Positions 42,642-51,385 of a stretch of DNA of 64,000 nt are shown in pieces. Source of the DNA: Alkalibacillus flavidus. Its GTDB lineage: Bacteria > Bacillota > Bacilli > Bacillales > Alkalibacillaceae. Numbering within the stretch: the stretch's first letter is position 1; every line of letters starts with the position of its first letter. The stretch is from assembly GCF_040545925.1 (NCBI RefSeq), contig NZ_JBEPMX010000006.1, forward strand, positions 62,001-126,000, read 5' to 3'. Position numbers and translations under genes: made by a program. Under the pieces are notes generated by a model, which did no database searches, was not told where the DNA came from, and saw only the letters and a program-made list of their open reading frames with translations.

Positions 42642-43454
42642 TTGAACGATTTTGTTGAACTGATGCAATACATATTTTTAGGGTTATTCCAAGGCTTCAC
42701 CGAACCGATTCCGATTTCATCGAGCGGGCATTTAGTCATGCTCAGATCGTTATTTGATATAGGGAACACTGGCATTACCTTTGAAGCCTTTATTAACTTC
42801 GGCTCATTAATCGCTGTCGTAACTATATATAGACGAGATATATGGCAGCTTATCGTCGGAAGTAGTCGGTTTTTATTTAACCGAGACGAAGCATCACGGG
42901 CTGATTTTCGCTACGCCTTTCTCTTAATCATCGCGACGATTCCAGCTGGATTGTTAGGCGTCTTATTAGAGGATTCGATCGGAGAAATTTCTGACCGTGT
43001 TAAACTCGTCGGCGTAACGCTTATTTTAACCGCCATCGCTTTGTGGATTATCCGCAACTTTCACGGCCATAAAGACGATGAGCAATTGACGATAAAAGAT
43101 GCCGTCATCGTCGGGTTTGCCCAAGCCGTTGCCCTTGTACCAGGTATTAGCCGTTCAGGCGCAACGATTGTCGCTTCGATGCTTGTTGGGATGAAACGCC
43201 GTAGTGCATTACGGTTTTCCTTTTTAATGTACATCCCTGTCAGTGTCGGGACGATGATTTTCGCTGTCAGTGATGTATTAGGCAACCCAGAAGTGTCGAG
43301 TCAGTTTATGCTCTATCTGATTGCTCTGATTGCTGCGATCTTCTCATCTTACATCGCGCTACTCTTATTCATTAACATTATGACAGCCGGCAAATTAAAA
43401 TACTTCGCTTACTACTGCCTCATCGTCGGTATTTTGGCGTTGGTGTTTTTATAA
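42642..43454 (+). CDS. uppP: Undecaprenyl-diphosphatase
   Basis: A 270-residue BacA/UppP membrane phosphatase that recycles the cell-wall lipid carrier. TTG at 42642 is chosen because GAGGAGG lies 9 nt upstream; an ATG 5 nt earlier is out of frame. The catalytic segment GLFQGFTEPIPISSSGHLVML is near residue 17 (E and SSSGH motifs). PGISRSGATIVASMLVGMKR near 160 carries the second motif with Arg. Eight helices are likely. It may also affect bacitracin resistance. Confidence 0.92.
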   Translation: MNDFVELMQYIFLGLFQGFTEPIPISSSGHLVMLRSLFDIGNTGITFEAFINFGSLIAVVTIYRRDIWQLIVGSSRFLFNRDEASRADFRYAFLLIIATIPAGLLGVLLEDSIGEISDRVKLVGVTLILTAIALWIIRNFHGHKDDEQLTIKDAVIVGFAQAVALVPGISRSGATIVASMLVGMKRRSALRFSFLMYIPVSVGTMIFAVSDVLGNPEVSSQFMLYLIALIAAIFSSYIALLLFINIMTAGKLKYFAYYCLIVGILALVFL

Positions 43455-43466
43455 GTCATTAAACCA

Positions 43467-43505
43467 AAAAACAACTTCCTACATCTATCTAGGAAGTTGT
43501 TTTTT
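43467..43505 (+). terminator. Terminator of uppP (bidirectional look)
   Basis: ACAACTTCCTA / TAGGAAGTTGT stem with TTTTTT after it. Confidence 0.9.
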
Positions 43506-43515
43506 ATGTATACTC

Positions 43516-43761
43516 TTATTTTTCACGCACATAAATTTTATAACTCGCAACAACGCCACCGATGATCAACACGCCTGAGATTAAATTGACGATATTAAAA
43601 TTCATCTGATATTCATGAGGCGAATAACTCCCTGCCATCGATGCTTGAAAGGCTGCGCGACCTAGCATGGGCATGACTTCATTTAAAATATTCGTCACAA
43701 ACAACACACATAAGCCAATGACAACGAGCAAATTACTAAAGAAAAATAAAATTTTGTTCAA
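43516..43761 (-). CDS. Small two-helix membrane protein, 81 aa
   Basis: TTG at 43761 after GGGGGAAGG. Helices at residues 2-25 (KILFFFSNLLVVIGLCVLFV) and about 52-72 (IVNLISGVLIIGGVVASYKIY), with a short soluble loop in between. No family recognised. It follows the terminator of the DUF59 gene. Confidence 0.6.
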   Translation of the reverse strand: MNKILFFFSNLLVVIGLCVLFVTNILNEVMPMLGRAAFQASMAGSYSPHEYQMNFNIVNLISGVLIIGGVVASYKIYVREK

Positions 43762-43785
43762 AACACCTTCCCCCCTTAACATCAT

Positions 43786-43816
43786 TAAAAAACAGCCCAA
43801 GCAAATTGGACTGTTT
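43786..43816 (-). terminator. Terminator of the DUF59 gene
   Basis: ACAGTCCAA / TTGGGCTGT stem with a 5-nt loop, then TTTTTTAA on the minus strand. Confidence 0.8.
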
Positions 43817-43824
43817 CATAACAA

Positions 43825-44136
43825 TTAATCTGGAATGCCGAGTGCGATTTTCGCATAACGTGACATACGTTCTTTCGTCCATGGTGGATTCCAAACGATA
43901 TTCACTTCGACTTCGTTAACTTCTGGAAGATCGATTAATGCTTGTTTCACATCCATCTCGATCGTCGCAGCAAGTGGGCACCCCATTGCTGTCAGTGTCA
44001 TTGTGACAGTCGCTAGCCCTTCTTCGTCTAAGTCGATATTATATACGAGACCTAAATTGACAATATCAATACCAAGTTCTGGGTCAATAACATTTTCAAG
44101 TGATCCCCATAAATTTTCTTCCAAGGCTTGATCCAT
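43825..44136 (-). CDS. MIP18/DUF59 iron-sulfur cluster assembly factor (YitW)
   Basis: A 103-residue member of the PaaD/SufT-like family. MDQALEENLWGSLENVIDPE at 44136 follows AAGGAGG. The motif DPELGIDIVNLGLVY near residue 20 and MTLTAMGCPLA with its conserved cysteine near residue 53 are typical, as is NIVWNPPWTKERMS near 82. Such proteins help mature iron-sulfur proteins. Positioned next to the yitV and yitU homologues as in B. subtilis. Confidence 0.9.
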   Translation of the reverse strand: MDQALEENLWGSLENVIDPELGIDIVNLGLVYNIDLDEEGLATVTMTLTAMGCPLAATIEMDVKQALIDLPEVNEVEVNIVWNPPWTKERMSRYAKIALGIPD

Positions 44137-44211
44137 GTTCGAGTCCTCCTTCAAACATTCTCTACTCTATTATAAACACGTTTGCACTCATTTTTAAAGT
44201 AAAATTATTTA

Positions 44212-44973
44212 TTATAAATATGTCTGCATCCAATCACGTAACGCCATCATCGCTTCTCGACTCACTTTATGATCGCGCCCAGGCTCTGAAACAAATTTGA
44301 CGTGCTTAGCCCCCGCTTCTTGCAGTTGTTGGTAAAATTCGACGGCGTGATCATACGGAACGACGGCATCTTGTTCCCCGTGCCAAATAAACAGTGGTCG
44401 GTCGTTCAGTACGTCAATTTGTTGTGATAAGTCGATTGGATTTAATGCTTCTAGCTGTGCTTGCAATTCGTCATCACTAAACGGCAACTCAATCCCTTGC
44501 GCCTCAATACCTTTTAATAAATAATTCGCCATCGCTTGCATATTCGCCGAGCCCATCATGATACCAGCTGCTCGAATATGACTATATTGCGTTAACGCAG
44601 CTGCTGTCGAAATGCCACCCATACTTGTCCCTGCGACACCGATTCGTCCAGCCTCTAACAACGCTTGATTCGTCAGCCACGTTTCTATATTAGAAAAATC
44701 TTTTATATTTTGCTCAACAACCCGCCAAAATTCAAACTGAATCGCTTCATCCGATATATCACCTTGGCGTTCGCCGTGATGCAATGCTTCTGGTAATACG
44801 ACACGATAGCCAGCTTCAGCTAATAAATAGGCGACTGGTAAGTTTTGTTCTTTCGCACTTGTAAACCCGTGAAAGTAGACTATAACCGGAAGTGGTGCCA
44901 CTTGTTGCGTTTGTTCGTGGATAATTAATGCAGGTATATCGTTAATGGTTTGTTCGTCAATAACAATAGCCAT
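44212..44973 (-). CDS. Alpha/beta hydrolase, YitV family
   Basis: A 253-residue serine hydrolase. The nucleophile is in GVAGTSMGGISTA near residue 117; the catalytic Asp is in HGEQDAVVPYDHA near 200 and the histidine in PGRDHKVS near 235. An oxyanion-hole motif YFHGFTSAKEQN lies near residue 34. Substrate unknown. GAGGAGGGG precedes the ATG. It is divergent from the yitU-like HAD gene, an arrangement known from B. subtilis. Confidence 0.88.
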   Translation of the reverse strand: MAIVIDEQTINDIPALIIHEQTQQVAPLPVIVYFHGFTSAKEQNLPVAYLLAEAGYRVVLPEALHHGERQGDISDEAIQFEFWRVVEQNIKDFSNIETWLTNQALLEAGRIGVAGTSMGGISTAAALTQYSHIRAAGIMMGSANMQAMANYLLKGIEAQGIELPFSDDELQAQLEALNPIDLSQQIDVLNDRPLFIWHGEQDAVVPYDHAVEFYQQLQEAGAKHVKFVSEPGRDHKVSREAMMALRDWMQTYL

Positions 44974-45059
44974 GGTCGTCCCCTCCTCGAAATCATTTTA
45001 TGACTATAATAATAAAGTAATTTAAGCTGTGAGACAACTAGAACAATTAATAAGCCGAG

Positions 45060-45088
45060 GTGACAAACGACACAAAATATGGTATGAT
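45060..45088 (+). promoter_or_regulatory. Promoter candidate of the HAD phosphatase gene
   Basis: GTGACA, 17-bp spacer, TATGAT preceded by TGG (extended -10), about 44 bp before the start codon. Confidence 0.6.
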
Positions 45089-45131
45089 ACTTTAATTAGA
45101 AAAACGCAAAAAGGTAATTGAGGTGAAACCC

Positions 45132-45965
45132 ATGAAGCAACATCTTATTGCATTAGATTTAGATGGGACTTTATTAAATAACGATAAAATCATTTCCGAT
45201 AGAACGTTAAAAACAATCGAAGCAGCTCGTAAAGCCGGTCACATCGTTGCGATTGCAACCGGCAGGCCGTACCGCGTGAGCCGTCAATTTTATCAACAAC
45301 TCGGACTCGACACGCCGATTGTCAATATGAACGGCGCTCTCGTCCACCACCCGAAACAGCCGAACTGGGATCATTTACATTCCCCGCTTCCAAGAGAGGT
45401 TGCGTTTGATATCGTCGACACGTGTTACGATTTCGGTGTGCAAAATATTTTGGCGGAAATTATGGACCAAGTGTACATTGAATTTCAAAACAATCACGAG
45501 ATCACGCAATTTTTCCAAGCAGGCACGGAATCACCGGCGATTTTCGGGAACATGAAACAAAACTTAGCCACAGACCCGTCATCTGTATTAATCCACCCTT
45601 TCGACGACCGTATCGATTCCATCCGAAACACGTTAACCGAACGTCACGCATCGATTGTCGATCACCGTAAATGGGGTGCACCATTCCATGTCATCGAAGT
45701 CATTCGCTCTGACTTACACAAAGCAGTCGGCGTCCAAAAAATTGCCAAAGAATACGACATTCCACAAGAACGGATTATTGCTTTTGGCGATGAAGACAAC
45801 GATTTTGAAATGATCGATTATGCCGGCGTCGGTGTTGCAATGGATAACGGGATTGGCGAACTGAAATCGATGGCCAACGAAATTACCCATTCGAACCACG
45901 ATGACGGCGTTGCACGCTTTTTAGAAACGTATTTAGGCTTACCGCAAACAATTTTAACCAAATAG
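45132..45965 (+). CDS. Cof-type HAD-superfamily phosphatase (YitU)
   Basis: A 277-residue HAD hydrolase. MKQHLIALDLDGTLLNNDK at 45132 follows GAGGTG and holds the DxDGT catalytic motif. Motif II ATGRP is near residue 43 and motif IV IIAFGDEDNDFEMIDYAGVGVAM near 215. Cof-type members dephosphorylate sugar phosphates, FMN or pyridoxal phosphate; the substrate is not decided. It has its own promoter and terminator. Confidence 0.9.
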   Translation: MKQHLIALDLDGTLLNNDKIISDRTLKTIEAARKAGHIVAIATGRPYRVSRQFYQQLGLDTPIVNMNGALVHHPKQPNWDHLHSPLPREVAFDIVDTCYDFGVQNILAEIMDQVYIEFQNNHEITQFFQAGTESPAIFGNMKQNLATDPSSVLIHPFDDRIDSIRNTLTERHASIVDHRKWGAPFHVIEVIRSDLHKAVGVQKIAKEYDIPQERIIAFGDEDNDFEMIDYAGVGVAMDNGIGELKSMANEITHSNHDDGVARFLETYLGLPQTILTK

Positions 45966-45972
45966 TTTCTCC

Positions 45973-46005
45973 AAGTGACCATGTTTTATCTGGTCACTTT
46001 TTTTA
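45973..46005 (+). terminator. Terminator of the HAD phosphatase gene
   Basis: AAGTGACC / TGGTCACTT stem with an 8-9-nt loop, then TTTTTTT. Confidence 0.9.
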
Positions 46006-46138
46006 TTTTCATTCCATCATTACCAACAATCGTATAACATATTGTGACCGTGCTGAGCCATACTAATCGTGAACGCGACATATCGTGTTCGATTTCGACG
46101 ACTTGGCCACTCGTCACACATCATGAGGAGGTCCATTC

Positions 46139-46264
46139 ATGCGCGAGAAAAAACCACATCCCGGTCGCAAAGTGAATCCACAAGCGAAACACGGTCGCCG
46201 TGCGTTTTCTGATCAAGACCGTAAACGCAAAGAGCAAAACGTCTACAATCGAGGAGGGTTTTAA
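46139..46264 (+). CDS. Small basic protein, 41 aa
   Basis: ATG at 46139 follows TGAGGAGG. The product is strongly basic and hydrophilic (MREKKPHPGRKVNPQAKHGR start, DQDRKRKEQNVYNRGGF end). The stop codon overlaps the start of the next gene (TAATG), so the two are translated together. Function unknown; a nucleic-acid-binding or spore-associated role is possible from composition only. Confidence 0.65.
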   Translation: MREKKPHPGRKVNPQAKHGRRAFSDQDRKRKEQNVYNRGGF

Positions 46265-46461
46265 TGGCACATTTAATGAACCAAGCTCGACAAGCGATGC
46301 AAAACTTAACGAATAAGCGTGACCAACATCAATCACACGAAGCAAACCAAGAAGATATCCAAGCCGTTCAACAATGCATTCAATCCGCCTATGAACAATG
46401 CTCACCAGAAGAAGAACAAGAATTGAAGCAACTCGAACAACAATTAAATCAATATCAATAA
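46264..46461 (+). CDS. Small Gln-rich helical protein, DUF3813-like
   Basis: A 65-residue protein, MAHLMNQARQAMQNLTNK at the start, almost wholly helical and rich in Gln and Glu. It resembles DUF3813 proteins found beside yitU in Bacillus; this is my recollection and not certain. It overlaps the preceding 41-aa gene by 1 bp, with GAGGAGG inside that gene as its ribosome site. Function unknown. Confidence 0.7.
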   Translation: MAHLMNQARQAMQNLTNKRDQHQSHEANQEDIQAVQQCIQSAYEQCSPEEEQELKQLEQQLNQYQ

Positions 46462-46465
46462 CGTC

Positions 46466-46504
46466 ACAAAACGCCACAAGACGATTGAACTTGTGGCGTT
46501 TTGT
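46466..46504 (+). terminator. Terminator of the two small genes
   Basis: CAAAACGCCACAA / TTGTGGCGTTTTG stem; the T run is inside the right arm. A family A array begins 7 bp later. Confidence 0.85.
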
Positions 46505-46510
46505 CATGTT

Positions 46511-46644
46511 CGCCGTATGTACACGCTATTTCGCCGTATATTTTCCGATTTTCGCCGTATCCGCACCAAATTTCGCCGTATCACATCAAAAAATCGCCGT
46601 ATCCTCACAAATTTTCGCCGTATAAGGACATATTTCCGCCGTAA
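46511..46644 (+). repeat. Family A 21-bp phased array, 7 units (array A3)
   Basis: CGCCGTAT cores at 46511, 46532, 46553, 46574, 46595, 46616 and 46637 (CGCCGTAA), each exactly 21 bp apart. It lies between two genes on the plus strand, directly after a terminator and 100 bp before the phnD promoter. Confidence 0.95.
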
Positions 46645-46743
46645 ACAACTTCATTTCTACAACAAATCCGTCCAAATCGCCCTCTCATTACATACCGTTT
46701 GTAAAGATTTCGTAAAATTGTATCAAAATTTTAAAATTGTGTT

Positions 46744-46772
46744 GTACTAATGTCACACATTATTTATAATTA
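46744..46772 (+). promoter_or_regulatory. Sigma-A promoter candidate of the phn operon
   Basis: TTGTAC, 17-bp spacer, TATAAT; the phnD start is 40 bp downstream. Confidence 0.65.
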
Positions 46773-46811
46773 AGGTGATTTCAATAATACATGGTCAAGG
46801 GGGAGCATATT

Positions 46812-47708
46812 GTGAAAAAGTTACTTGGATTGATGGCTTTAGCAGTTGTGGCATTTTTAGCGGCGTGTGGAAGTAGCGCAGATGAGGGTGATCCTGACAC
46901 ATTGGTGATGGGCTTCGTTCCATCGCAAGATTCTGAAACGATTGCTGACACAGTAGAACCGCTAGCAGAAGAATTAGGTAACATTTTGGACAAAGAAGTC
47001 GAACCTCGTACGATGACAAGTTACAACGGAGTAATTGAAGGTATGGGCTCTGGTCAAATACATATCGGCTTAATCCCAGCATTCGGTTACGTCATGGCCC
47101 ACCAAGATTATGACGTCGAAGTTATTTTAAAATCCGTACGCCACGGATCGGAAACCTACAAAGCACAATACCTCGTACAAGAAGATTCCGATATTGAATC
47201 ACTCGAAGATTTAGAAGGCAAATCATGGGTATATGGTGATGCCGCTTCAACTTCAGGCTTTTTATTCCCAGCATCTCAGTTAATGGACAAATTTGATTTA
47301 GAATCTCAAGCAGAATTAACAAGTGAATTCTTCAGCGAAGCAAATGCCGTTGGTGCACATGACACAGCAGCACTCGAAGTCTATGAAGGTGGTGCAGATG
47401 TCGCAACCACATTCGATGACGTTCGCGATAACTTAGAAGAAGACTACCCAGATATCAAAGATAAGACTCGCGTCATCGCACACACTGAAGAAATTCCTAA
47501 CGACACCGTATCCGTCATTCCAGAACTTGATGAAGAACTTGTCACAGAGATTCGCGAAGCATTCCTCTCGTTTAACGAAGATGACGAAATGCTTCAAGTC
47601 ATGAACGATGTCTACACGTGGGATGCGATTGTCGAAGCTGAACACGAAGATTATAAAGTCGTTGAAGACACATACGAACGTTTCCAAGATAACATTAGCC
47701 TTGAATAG
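46812..47708 (+). CDS. phnD: Phosphonate-type ABC transporter, substrate-binding lipoprotein PhnD
   Basis: A 298-residue lipoprotein (lipobox FLAAC, Cys near residue 19). GTG at 46812 follows AAGGGGGAG. The PhnD-like fold is recognised from LVMGFVPSQDSETIADTVEPLAEELG near residue 33, SYNGVIEGMGSGQIHIGLIPAFGYV and GKSWVYGDAASTSGFLFPASQL. It should bind phosphonate, phosphite or a related anion; no catabolic genes are nearby, so the ligand is open. A strong stem-loop separates it from phnC. Confidence 0.9.
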   Translation: MKKLLGLMALAVVAFLAACGSSADEGDPDTLVMGFVPSQDSETIADTVEPLAEELGNILDKEVEPRTMTSYNGVIEGMGSGQIHIGLIPAFGYVMAHQDYDVEVILKSVRHGSETYKAQYLVQEDSDIESLEDLEGKSWVYGDAASTSGFLFPASQLMDKFDLESQAELTSEFFSEANAVGAHDTAALEVYEGGADVATTFDDVRDNLEEDYPDIKDKTRVIAHTEEIPNDTVSVIPELDEELVTEIREAFLSFNEDDEMLQVMNDVYTWDAIVEAEHEDYKVVEDTYERFQDNISLE

Positions 47709-47722
47709 TAACACCTTGTTAT

Positions 47723-47750
47723 GGAAAGGGAGGGTCACACCTCCCTTTCC
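47723..47750 (+). terminator. Stem-loop between phnD and phnC
   Basis: GGAAAGGGAGG and CCTCCCTTTCC form a perfect 11-bp stem with a 6-nt loop, without a T run. It may protect the phnD message or cause partial termination, giving more binding protein than ATPase. Confidence 0.6.
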
Positions 47751-47814
47751 AATTACTATTTAACACTTTTTTATCATTTATACATACTTTTTGGCTGACA
47801 TGAGGTGAAAGAAC

Positions 47815-48603
47815 ATGATCGAATTCAATGATGTATCCCTTGTCTATCCTAACGGGCACCAGGGACTTAAAGACGTCAATGTAACAATTGAAGATGGTGA
47901 ATTTGTCGTGATCGTCGGCTTATCCGGCGCAGGTAAATCGACATTCATCCGAAGCATCAACCGACTCGTCACACCGACTGCTGGTGAATTAAAAGTCGGC
48001 GGCGACAATATTTTAGATTATAAAAGCAAAGGATTGCGCGACTTGCGGACAAAAGTCGGCATGATTTTCCAAAGCTATAATTTAGTGAAACGGAATAGCG
48101 TTTTTCGTAACGTATTAGCAGGGCGATTAGGCCACACTGGCACATTGCGCTCGGTGTTCAATTTATTTAGCAAAGACGACAAAGCGCTCGCATACGAAAG
48201 CTTAAAGCGCGTCAATATTGATGACAAAATCTATAGCCGTGCCGACCAGTTATCAGGTGGTCAACAACAACGTGTCAGTATCGCTCGTGTATTAACCCAA
48301 AAACCTGATTATATTTTAGCGGACGAGCCTGTCGCTTCACTCGACCCGCCTACATCACACCAAGTGATGAAGTATTTACGTAAAGTCAATAAAGAAGACA
48401 ATATTACGACGATTGTCAACTTGCACTTTATTGATATGGCGATGGAGTACGCTGATCGTATTATCGGCATGAGATCAGGTGAAGTCGTCTTTGACGGACC
48501 TGTTTCAGAAGTGTCTGAAGCCACATTTGAAGAAATTTATGGTCGTTCAATCCGTGAAGATGATTTGCGCGGAGGTGCAAAAGATGGCGAACAAGATCAA
48601 TAA
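47815..48603 (+). CDS. phnC: Phosphonate-type ABC transporter ATP-binding protein PhnC
   Basis: A 262-residue ATPase with Walker A GLSGAGKST near residue 34, Q-loop MIFQSYNLVKRNSVFRNVLAGRLGH, signature LSGGQQQRVSIARVL near 145, Walker B YILADEPVASLD and switch NLHFIDMA. The Q-loop sequence is typical of PhnC. ATG follows GAGGTG. It overlaps the first permease gene by 20 bp. Confidence 0.93.
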   Translation: MIEFNDVSLVYPNGHQGLKDVNVTIEDGEFVVIVGLSGAGKSTFIRSINRLVTPTAGELKVGGDNILDYKSKGLRDLRTKVGMIFQSYNLVKRNSVFRNVLAGRLGHTGTLRSVFNLFSKDDKALAYESLKRVNIDDKIYSRADQLSGGQQQRVSIARVLTQKPDYILADEPVASLDPPTSHQVMKYLRKVNKEDNITTIVNLHFIDMAMEYADRIIGMRSGEVVFDGPVSEVSEATFEEIYGRSIREDDLRGGAKDGEQDQ

Positions 48604-49405
48604 ACCAGGCCTTAACGACGACGTTTATGCACCAATGCTGTCACCGTGGCGAGCTAAAGCGAAAATTTCACTCGTCTTTTTCATCATCTTATTTTTCCTA
48701 TGGTACAGTTCCCGGACGACAGGTGTTGATTTCGGCGATTTGATTATGGGCTTTACGAATATGGGGCAAATCATCGACAAATTATTTCCTATTAATATGG
48801 ACGTGTTAGGCCCGGCGTTTGACCGGTTGATTGAAACGATCCACATGGCGATCATCGCCTCGACATTTTCAACAATTATCGTCATTCCGGTCAGTTTACT
48901 AGCGGCCAATAACATTACACAAAATTGGTTTATTTACAATGCGACACGCCTCATCATGAATATTTTACGGACGATTCCTGATGTTGTATTAGCGGTTATT
49001 TTCGTCGGTATTTTCGGAACAGGCCCAATCGGCGGTATTGTTGCCTTGTTCATATTCTCACTCGGCATTTTAGCTAAATTAATTAGTGAGACAGTCGAAG
49101 CGATTGATATGCAACCAATCGAAGCGATGCGTGCCTCAGGTGCAAACACGATTCAATCCATCGCATATGGCGTCATGCCTCAAGTTGCACCACAGTTCAC
49201 GTCATTTGCGCTGTACGTGTTTGAAATCAATATTCGTGCATCTGTCGTCATCGGCTTAGTCGGTGCAGGTGGTATCGGCCAACTCTTAATGAGTCAGTTT
49301 AGCTTCAACAATTACGGTGCTGTGATGACGATTATTTTAGTGATATTCGTTGTTGTCGTCATCATTGAATACATCAGCACGAAGATTAGGGAGGCGATTA
49401 TCTAA
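48584..49405 (+). CDS. phnE: Phosphonate-type ABC transporter permease PhnE (first)
   Basis: A 273-residue permease with six helices. MANKINKPGLNDDVYAPMLSPW at 48584 follows GGAGGTG inside the end of phnC. The cytoplasmic coupling loop is EAMRASGANTIQSIAYGVMPQVAPQFTSFALYVFE near residue 175. The stop codon overlaps the next start (TAATG), so the two permeases are coupled and probably form a heterodimer. Confidence 0.92.
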   Translation: MANKINKPGLNDDVYAPMLSPWRAKAKISLVFFIILFFLWYSSRTTGVDFGDLIMGFTNMGQIIDKLFPINMDVLGPAFDRLIETIHMAIIASTFSTIIVIPVSLLAANNITQNWFIYNATRLIMNILRTIPDVVLAVIFVGIFGTGPIGGIVALFIFSLGILAKLISETVEAIDMQPIEAMRASGANTIQSIAYGVMPQVAPQFTSFALYVFEINIRASVVIGLVGAGGIGQLLMSQFSFNNYGAVMTIILVIFVVVVIIEYISTKIREAII

Positions 49406-50202
49406 TGGCTAACGAACAACCTCCAAAAAAACATATACCAACTGAAAAGAAAATCAAACGCGTCTCCATTGCCGCTGCTGTTCTTGTTATGTATATCTGG
49501 ACATTTATGTCGATCGATATTGATTGGAAGGAAGCATTCAACCGCTTTGCTTCTAACTATAATGTCGTCGTTCCCCAGTTATTCTCACCTAACTGGGCAC
49601 GCGCTGGTGAAGTCATCGAAAAAATGATCGAAACAGTCTTCATCGCTTACGTCGGCTCTTTAGCTGCGGCCATCTTAGCGGTTCCGCTCGGTTTTTTAGC
49701 TGCAATTAATATGACGAACAATCGCTTTTTATCTACGGTCGGTAAGTGGATTTTAAGTGCGGTTCGTGCCTTTCCAGAAATCATTTTGGCAATCATGTTC
49801 GTCGTTGTCGTCGGGCCCAATCCATTCGCAGGTATTTTGGCGATTGCGATCGGGTCAACCGGCATGCTCGGTAAATTGTACGCCGAAGTGCTCGAGTCAA
49901 TTGACATGAATGTCGTTGAAGCGATGCAAGCAAACGGCGCGAATAAAATTCAAATTATGTTTCACGGGATTATTCCGCAAGTTATCCCTGAATTTTTATC
50001 CTATGCGATCTACCGTTTCGAAATTGACGTGCGTGCCTCGACGATTCTCGGTTACGTCGGCGCAGGTGGTATCGGTACGATGATCTTCTTCGCCTATAGT
50101 AACCGTAACTGGAGCGATATGGGCATGATCCTGCTCGTCATTATCGTCGTCGTTACCCTGATTGACTATGGCAGTACTTACATCCGAAAACGAATCGTAT
50201 AA
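49405..50202 (+). CDS. phnE: Phosphonate-type ABC transporter permease PhnE (second)
   Basis: A 265-residue permease similar to the gene before it. The coupling loop is EAMQANGANKIQIMFHGIIPQVIPEFLSYAIYRFE near residue 170, followed by RASTILGYVGAGGIG. Two PhnE-type permeases in tandem are common in Firmicutes. It ends with a strong terminator and a family A array. Confidence 0.92.
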   Translation: MANEQPPKKHIPTEKKIKRVSIAAAVLVMYIWTFMSIDIDWKEAFNRFASNYNVVVPQLFSPNWARAGEVIEKMIETVFIAYVGSLAAAILAVPLGFLAAINMTNNRFLSTVGKWILSAVRAFPEIILAIMFVVVVGPNPFAGILAIAIGSTGMLGKLYAEVLESIDMNVVEAMQANGANKIQIMFHGIIPQVIPEFLSYAIYRFEIDVRASTILGYVGAGGIGTMIFFAYSNRNWSDMGMILLVIIVVVTLIDYGSTYIRKRIV

Positions 50203-50210
50203 TTGAGATG

Positions 50211-50243
50211 AAACGCCACACTATTAATCCGTGTGGCGTTTTT
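50211..50243 (+). terminator. Terminator of the phn operon
   Basis: AAACGCCACAC / GTGTGGCGTTT perfect 11-bp stem, then TTAA. The stem sequence resembles the terminator at 46466. Confidence 0.9.
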
Positions 50244-50265
50244 AATTCTCCGAGATTCCGGTTTT

Positions 50266-50399
50266 CGCCGTATCGAACCATGATTTCGCCGTATAATTTC
50301 CGAATTTCGCCGTATCCTCTCGGTAAATCGCTGTATCATCATGATATAGCGCCGTATCATATCAAAAAATCGCCGTATACCGGAAAAATGTCGCCGTAT
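50266..50399 (+). repeat. Family A 21-bp phased array, 7 units (array A4)
   Basis: Cores at 50266, 50287, 50308, 50329 (CGCTGTAT), 50350, 50371 and 50392, all exactly 21 bp apart. It lies 23 bp beyond the phn terminator and about 130 bp before the transaminase gene, both on the plus strand. Confidence 0.95.
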
Positions 50400-50527
50400 C
50401 ACATCAAAATCCAACATCCACCGCCATCATGTGCCGCTAAAATCTAAGCCAACAGCCATATTTACATCGCCCCTATTTTCCTCTAGGATTAGATTAAACA
50501 GTGAAGACGAATAAGGAGATGACAAAC

Positions 50528-51385
50528 ATGTTAGTGCTACATAATCAAACATTTATCGACCGGGATGAAGCGGTTGTCGATATTGAAGACCGTGGTTATC
50601 AATTTGGCGATGGTGTCTATGAAGTGATCCGCTATTATGACGGACAGTGGTTTTTACTTGATGATCATTTAGACCGTTTACAATACAGTTTAAATGAAGC
50701 AGAAATCGACTTTGATGTCCAAGTGAATAACGTCAAAGCGCGGCTTAACGACTTAATCGAACACAATCATATCCAAGATGGTGGCGTCTATTTGCAAATC
50801 ACACGCGGCGTCGCACCGCGAAATCACCCGTATCCTGACAAACAAGCGCCTACCCTTATCGCGTACCCGCTTAACCTAAAGCGGCCTTTAGACGATCAAC
50901 AAAACGGCATTCACACGATCACCGCGAAAGATTTCCGGTGGCTACGTTGCGACATTAAAAGTTTAAACTTACTCGGCAACGTGATGACAAAACAAAAAGC
51001 GCTCAACGCCGGGGCGAGTGAAGCAATTTTTTACCGTGATGAAATCCATGTGACAGAAGGATCATCGACGAATGTGTTCATCGTACGAGATGGCACACTT
51101 GTCACTCATCCAGCCGATCATTATATTTTAAACGGCATTACGCGTCGATATTTACTGAATTTGGCAGACAAACTAAACATTCCATACCAAATCGAAGTAT
51201 TCAGTCTCAACACGTTGAAACAAGCTGATGAAGTTTTCGTCACGTCCACATCCGCTGAAATCAAACCTGTCGTGTCCATTGACGACAAAAAAATAGGTGA
51301 CGGCACACCAGGTACCATCACCAACACATTGCTCGAGCACTATTTTGACGATATCAATATAACAAAACTGCCAGAAGACGTTTAA
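50528..51385 (+). CDS. dat: D-amino-acid (D-alanine) aminotransferase
   Basis: A 285-residue fold-type IV PLP enzyme. MLVLHNQTFIDRDEAVVDIE at 50528 follows AAGGAG. GYQFGDGVYEVIRYYDG near residue 27 is the typical entry. The PLP lysine lies in CDIKSLNLLGNVMTKQKA near residue 145. HVTEGSSTNVFIV near 177 and TSTSAEIKPVVSID near 240 complete the site. It interconverts D-alanine and D-glutamate for cell-wall synthesis. Its last 4 bp overlap the convergent gene. Confidence 0.93.
   Translation: MLVLHNQTFIDRDEAVVDIEDRGYQFGDGVYEVIRYYDGQWFLLDDHLDRLQYSLNEAEIDFDVQVNNVKARLNDLIEHNHIQDGGVYLQITRGVAPRNHPYPDKQAPTLIAYPLNLKRPLDDQQNGIHTITAKDFRWLRCDIKSLNLLGNVMTKQKALNAGASEAIFYRDEIHVTEGSSTNVFIVRDGTLVTHPADHYILNGITRRYLLNLADKLNIPYQIEVFSLNTLKQADEVFVTSTSAEIKPVVSIDDKKIGDGTPGTITNTLLEHYFDDINITKLPEDV

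Noticed and set aside
46700..46716. Possible PhoP half-sites with 11-bp spacing upstream of phnD
   Set aside because: Only two half-sites, on the opposite strand to the operon, in AT-rich DNA; chance is likely.
46398..46750. Open frames through family A arrays giving heptad peptides with FRRI or IRRF every seven residues
   Set aside because: A 21-bp period automatically makes 7-residue repeats. The frames lack ribosome sites, variable positions are not conserved, and the arrays lie behind terminators.
48479..48583. Longer start of the first PhnE permease inside phnC
   Set aside because: The ribosome site GGAGGTG and the usual PhnE start place the real start at 48584.
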